DNA of 64,000 nt. It comes from SZUA-430 sp040080835. Its GTDB lineage: Bacteria; Pseudomonadota; Alphaproteobacteria; Micropepsales; Micropepsaceae. The translations under genes were made by a program, and so were the position numbers. The stretch's first letter is position 1, and the number at the start of each line of letters is the position of its first letter. The DNA lies in assembly GCA_040080835.1 (NCBI GenBank), contig JBEBHP010000009.1, forward strand, positions 121,410 to 185,409, given 5' to 3'. The notes beneath the pieces were generated by a model that was not told where the DNA came from, did no database searches, and was given only the letters and a program-made list of their open reading frames with translations. Of the stretch, positions 61,372 through 64,000 are shown piece by piece.

Positions 61372-61519
61372 AATCGTCAAAGTGGTTGTGATGTGGGCCC
61401 GCGCGAGTGCTGGTTGCAGCGTTTCAATGGCATCCATGCATCACTTGGCGACCCTTCTTCATGGGAAAGCTTAAATTAAGACATCACGCTAAGCCCAAAT
61501 TCGCGTATAGAGATTCGCC

Positions 61520-61801
61520 ATGAAGAAACTTGATTCGGCCATCAAACGATTCACTTCCGCCCTTGATCGCCTCGAAACCGCGGCACAAAAGGACGATGGT
61601 GCAGGCACGACCAGCGCATCGCAGTCCTTTGAGCAGGAAATCTCGGTGGAACTCAGCGCCCTCAAGCAAGACCGCGCTCGCCTTGCCGACGAACTCACCC
61701 GCCTGAATGTCGAAAAGGTTGCTCTCGAAGGGTTCACCGACGAAGTGGCTGGCCGGCTTGAAGGCGCCATTCGCGAAATCCGCGCAGTTCTCGCGCACTA
61801 A
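61520..61801 (+). CDS. DUF4164 family protein
   Basis: A 93-residue fully helical protein (AIKRFTSALDRLETA, LKQDRARLADELTRL). The family is found next to zapA in Alphaproteobacteria and may act with it in division, although this is not established. It ends 12 bases before zapA. Confidence 0.88.
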   Translation: MKKLDSAIKRFTSALDRLETAAQKDDGAGTTSASQSFEQEISVELSALKQDRARLADELTRLNVEKVALEGFTDEVAGRLEGAIREIRAVLAH

Positions 61802-61813
61802 CGGAGCGCATTC

Positions 61814-62185
61814 ATGGCTCAAGTCACCGTCTCTGTGAATAACCAGACCTACACGCTGGCCTGCGATGACGGTGAGGAAGGCCATCTGACCGTCCTGGCC
61901 AAGCTGATCGACACCCGCATCGCCGACATCCGCAAGGACGTCAAGTCCGCCGGCGAACCGCTGCTTCTCCTCATGGCGGGACTCCTGCTTGCCGATGAGC
62001 TGGAACTCGCAAATGAGCGCATCCAGGAACTCGAAGAGTCACTTGCTGGCGTTAAGGGTGAGTTCCTTGAGCCCGACGCCGAACTGCCGCCGCGCCCGCG
62101 CAATGGCGTGGATGCCGATAAATTGACTGGATTGCTCGAAAAAGCCGCTCGCCGCATGGAAGACATTGCAGCAAGGCTTCGGTGA
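61814..62185 (+). CDS. zapA: cell division protein ZapA
   Basis: A 123-residue Z-ring associated protein. The N-terminal half (MAQVTVSVNNQTYTLACDDGEE, LTVLAKLIDTRIADIR) binds FtsZ and the C-terminal half is a coiled coil (ELANERIQELEESLAG). It precedes 6S RNA and the cyclo-ligase gene, the usual proteobacterial order. AACGGAGC lies before the ATG. Confidence 0.94.
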   Translation: MAQVTVSVNNQTYTLACDDGEEGHLTVLAKLIDTRIADIRKDVKSAGEPLLLLMAGLLLADELELANERIQELEESLAGVKGEFLEPDAELPPRPRNGVDADKLTGLLEKAARRMEDIAARLR

Positions 62186-62200
62186 GCTTACCTTGGGTAC

Positions 62201-62365
62201 GGGCGGGTACTGCCTCGCGCGTTAGAATCAAGAACCCAGGGGCCGTAATCAGACCTCTAAGGGAGCTGTCTCTGGCCGGGACCGTGGTCCCGATCAAATG
62301 GCGCCCACCTGCTTAAGCAGGCCCAATGAGGATTCGAGCATTCGACGGCTTTGGCGGTCCCGCCC
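62201..62365 (+). ncRNA. ssrS: 6S RNA
   Basis: The 165-base segment has a closing stem: GGGCGGG (62201-62207) pairs with CCCGCCC (62359-62365), and CTGCC (62210-62214) with GGCGG (62353-62357). The interior contains unpaired stretches and further stems as in the 6S fold, which mimics an open promoter and binds sigma-70 RNA polymerase. The position between zapA and the cyclo-ligase gene is the conserved locus. Ends are estimated from the stem. Confidence 0.85.
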
Positions 62366-62370
62366 ACTTG

Positions 62371-62391
62371 TGGTCGGCTTTAGGCCGACTA
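62371..62391 (+). terminator. hairpin after 6S RNA
   Basis: TGGTCGGC pairs with GCCGACTA (one G-T pair) around TTTAG. It could end 6S transcription or protect its 3' end, though no U-run follows. A second perfect stem, TGGTCCGC-GAAG-GCGGACCA, lies at 62409-62428. Confidence 0.4.
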
Positions 62392-62407
62392 CCCAGTTAA
62401 CACCGTC

Positions 62408-63031
62408 ATGGTCCGCGAAGGCGGACCACCTCCCCGAGGCCACGCACTTCCCTTGCCCGACAACGCCACCCTGAAAAAAACTCTCCGCATTCAAGCCCTC
62501 GCCCAACGTGACCGCGCCGCCGAAGCTGCCGGTCCCAAAGCCGCTCTGCTCATCGCACGCCGGGTGCTGGGCGACTTCGTATTCATGAAAGGCGCAATCA
62601 TCGCGGGCTACGCAGCAATTGGCGGCGAGGCCGATCCGTTTCCGCTGATGGCCGCGCTCGCAAGCAACGGACATCCGTTGTGCCTTCCGCGCGCGCACAA
62701 CAAGGTGCTGAGCTTTCATGCCTGGAAGCCGGGCGATCCAATGGTCGTCGGCCGCATGAACATTCCAGAACCAGACGCGAAGGCAAAGGAGCGCAGGCCA
62801 GACCTGATCCTTGTGCCCGTGCTGGCCTTCGACAGGCATGGTTACCGCCTGGGCTACGGTGGCGGCTACTATGATCGCTATCTGGAAGAGCACAGGGCCA
62901 AACGCAGCGTGCGTGCCGTCGGAATTGCTTATGCCGGCCAGCAGGTTGAAGAAATTCCCTTTGAAAGTTTTGACCAGAAGCTCGACGCCGTGGTCACTGA
63001 GGCGCAGGTCATCCGCTTTGAAAGGGAATAA
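62408..63031 (+). CDS. fau: 5-formyltetrahydrofolate cyclo-ligase
   Basis: Converts 5-formyl-THF to 5,10-methenyl-THF with ATP. Up to 207 residues; GYGGGYYDRYLE is the family signature near residue 157. The first about 18 residues are not conserved, and the ATG at 62408 lies inside a perfect hairpin without a ribosome-binding site, so the true start may be the TTG at 62453. It follows 6S RNA as in other Proteobacteria. Confidence 0.88.
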   Translation: MVREGGPPPRGHALPLPDNATLKKTLRIQALAQRDRAAEAAGPKAALLIARRVLGDFVFMKGAIIAGYAAIGGEADPFPLMAALASNGHPLCLPRAHNKVLSFHAWKPGDPMVVGRMNIPEPDAKAKERRPDLILVPVLAFDRHGYRLGYGGGYYDRYLEEHRAKRSVRAVGIAYAGQQVEEIPFESFDQKLDAVVTEAQVIRFERE

Positions 63032-63070
63032 AAGCTGCTAGGTTGAGCCTTCGGTTTTGAAAGTTTGCGC

Positions 63071-63886
63071 ATGAGAATTCTGTTTTTGGGCGACATTGTT
63101 GGTAGGGCGGGGCGCATTGCTGTCGTTGAGGCGGTGCCACAGCTGCGCAGGAAGCTGTCGCTCGACTTCGTCATTGTGAATGGCGAGAACGCAGCCGGCG
63201 GCTTTGGCATCAACGAGGAAATCTGTGACGCCTTGTTTGCAGTAGGTGTTGACTGCGTCTCGACCGGCAACCACGCCTTCGACCAGCGCGACAAGGTCGA
63301 TGTCTACGATACGGAACGCCGCCTGTTGCGTCCCCTGAACTATCCGAAGGGCGCGCCGGGCAGGGGGACGGGCCTGTACGAAACGCAAGGCGGCAAGAGC
63401 GTGCTCGTCATCAATGCGATGGGCCGCGTGTTCATGGATGCGCTTGACGATCCCTTTGCCGCCGTCGACCACGAACTTGAGTCGTGCAGGCTGGGCGAGG
63501 GCGCGGACGCAATCGTCGTCGACATGCATGCCGAAGCAACGTCGGAAAAAATGGCGATGGGTCACTATTGCGATGGCCGCGCAAGCTTTGTCGTCGGTAC
63601 CCACAGCCATGTGCCGACAGCTGACGCGCAGATCCTGCCCGGCGGTACGGCATATCAGACGGACGCCGGTGCCTGTGCTGACTATGACAGCGTGATCGGC
63701 ATGGAAAAACACGAACCGCTTCAGCGTTTCATTCGCAAGATATCGTCGGGCCGCTACAACCCCGCCCAGGGCCCCGCCACCGTCTGCGGCATTTTCGTCG
63801 AGACCAGCGACACTACCGGTCTCGCCGCCCGCATCGAACCCGTCCGCATCGGCGGCCGCCTGAAGCAGACGACACCCGCACTTTAA
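63071..63886 (+). CDS. ymdB: TIGR00282 family metallophosphoesterase (YmdB-like)
   Basis: A 271-residue protein of the YmdB family, a calcineurin-like phosphodiesterase acting on 2',3'- or 3',5'-cyclic nucleotides. Metal motifs GDIVGRAG, NGENAAGG, TGNHAFD and GTHSHVPTAD are complete. The ATG at 63071 begins the conserved MRILFLGDIVG. It follows fau after 39 bases. Confidence 0.93.
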   Translation: MRILFLGDIVGRAGRIAVVEAVPQLRRKLSLDFVIVNGENAAGGFGINEEICDALFAVGVDCVSTGNHAFDQRDKVDVYDTERRLLRPLNYPKGAPGRGTGLYETQGGKSVLVINAMGRVFMDALDDPFAAVDHELESCRLGEGADAIVVDMHAEATSEKMAMGHYCDGRASFVVGTHSHVPTADAQILPGGTAYQTDAGACADYDSVIGMEKHEPLQRFIRKISSGRYNPAQGPATVCGIFVETSDTTGLAARIEPVRIGGRLKQTTPAL

Positions 63887-63905
63887 GCGTCTCTCCTCAT
63901 CCGGC

Positions 63906-63922
63906 TCGGCGCGTTGCGCCGA
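63906..63922 (+). terminator. hairpin after the phosphoesterase gene
   Basis: TCGGCGC and GCGCCGA form a perfect 7-bp stem around GTT, 20 bases after the stop. No U-run follows, so it is only a possible terminator. Confidence 0.4.
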
Positions 63923-63970
63923 TCCACCTTGCATGTTCGGAAAGTCCGAATCGGTTGATGCTGAGCGGAT

Positions 63971-64000
63971 ATTCGGAAGGGGTGGCCACCCCTTCCGAAT
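63971..64000. repeat. perfect 30-bp palindrome at the window end
   Basis: ATTCGGAAGGGGTGG (63971-63985) is followed directly by its reverse complement (63986-64000), with no loop. A shorter TTCGGA-AAG-TCCGAA hairpin (63935-63949) precedes it. The window ends here, so flanking repeats cannot be seen. Confidence 0.9.

Noticed and set aside
62294..62893. 199-residue minus-strand frame
   Set aside because: Overlaps 6S RNA and the cyclo-ligase gene in antisense; no motif.
1..64000. CRISPR array, insertion sequence, prophage, tRNA or rRNA
   Set aside because: No regularly spaced repeats, transposase or integrase frames, or tRNA T-arm/acceptor patterns were recognised in the intergenic gaps.

Overview
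The window looks like a single stretch of alphaproteobacterial chromosome. It is moderately GC-rich and almost fully coding, with short intergenic gaps and many stop/start overlaps. The lineage call rests on gene content: the nucleoid protein GapR, the cell-cycle factor TrcR (DUF1013), COQ9, small proteins of families DUF1192, DUF1465, DUF4164 and DUF1036, an aa3-oxidase subunit IV beside a three-gene pnt transhydrogenase, a cysteine-poor L36, and 6S RNA between zapA and the 5-formyl-THF cyclo-ligase gene. I cannot assign an order. I see no phage, IS, integron, CRISPR array, tRNA or rRNA.

Layout. 0-7 kb: an MFS transporter, a lytic transglycosylase, rpmJ with a good promoter, and the glycolate oxidase operon glcDEF. 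7-17 kb: an FAD amine oxidase, a TPR protein, pyruvate kinase, DUF1036, glycerate kinase, an N-formylglutamate amidohydrolase fused to DUF1244, gapR, a HEAT-like protein and a sigma-54 response regulator. Together glcDEF, glycerate kinase and pyruvate kinase could feed glycolate carbon into pyruvate, although the middle steps are not in the window. 17-25 kb: a lipoprotein, then a compact run of UbiB-type kinase, DUF2332, hotdog thioesterase and alpha/beta hydrolase, then cox subunit IV and the pnt transhydrogenase with a small unknown membrane gene inserted before pntB.

25-42 kb: a lipoprotein, an ABC export pair, rpsU with a TTG start, def-coq9, a CPBP protease overlapping purK-purE, a GGDEF protein, two divergent DUF465 paralogues, an acyl-CoA synthetase, a second MFS transporter, trcR, a quinone oxidoreductase, and DUF1192, DUF429 and DUF1465 genes. 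42-51 kb: SDR and MDR oxidoreductases, an XRE/MmyB-type regulator, a thymidine/AMP phosphorylase, rpmE, an ABC exporter and a methyltransferase.

51-59 kb is the central carbon block on the minus strand: tkt-gap-pgk-fba-thiE, then efp-suhB-ompA. The thiE reading frame has no ATG, GTG or TTG at the expected place; it begins at an ATT overlapping the fba stop. 59-64 kb holds a HigBA toxin-antitoxin pair with a strong promoter that predicts a leaderless mRNA, a serine hydrolase, DUF4164, zapA, 6S RNA, the cyclo-ligase gene and a YmdB-type phosphoesterase. The window ends in a perfect 30-bp palindrome.

No clearly new large system is present. The most unusual items are the ATT-start thiE, the amidohydrolase-DUF1244 fusion, the extra membrane gene in the pnt operon, a terminator-like hairpin in the efp leader that overlaps a diproline-coding extension, and the terminal palindrome.
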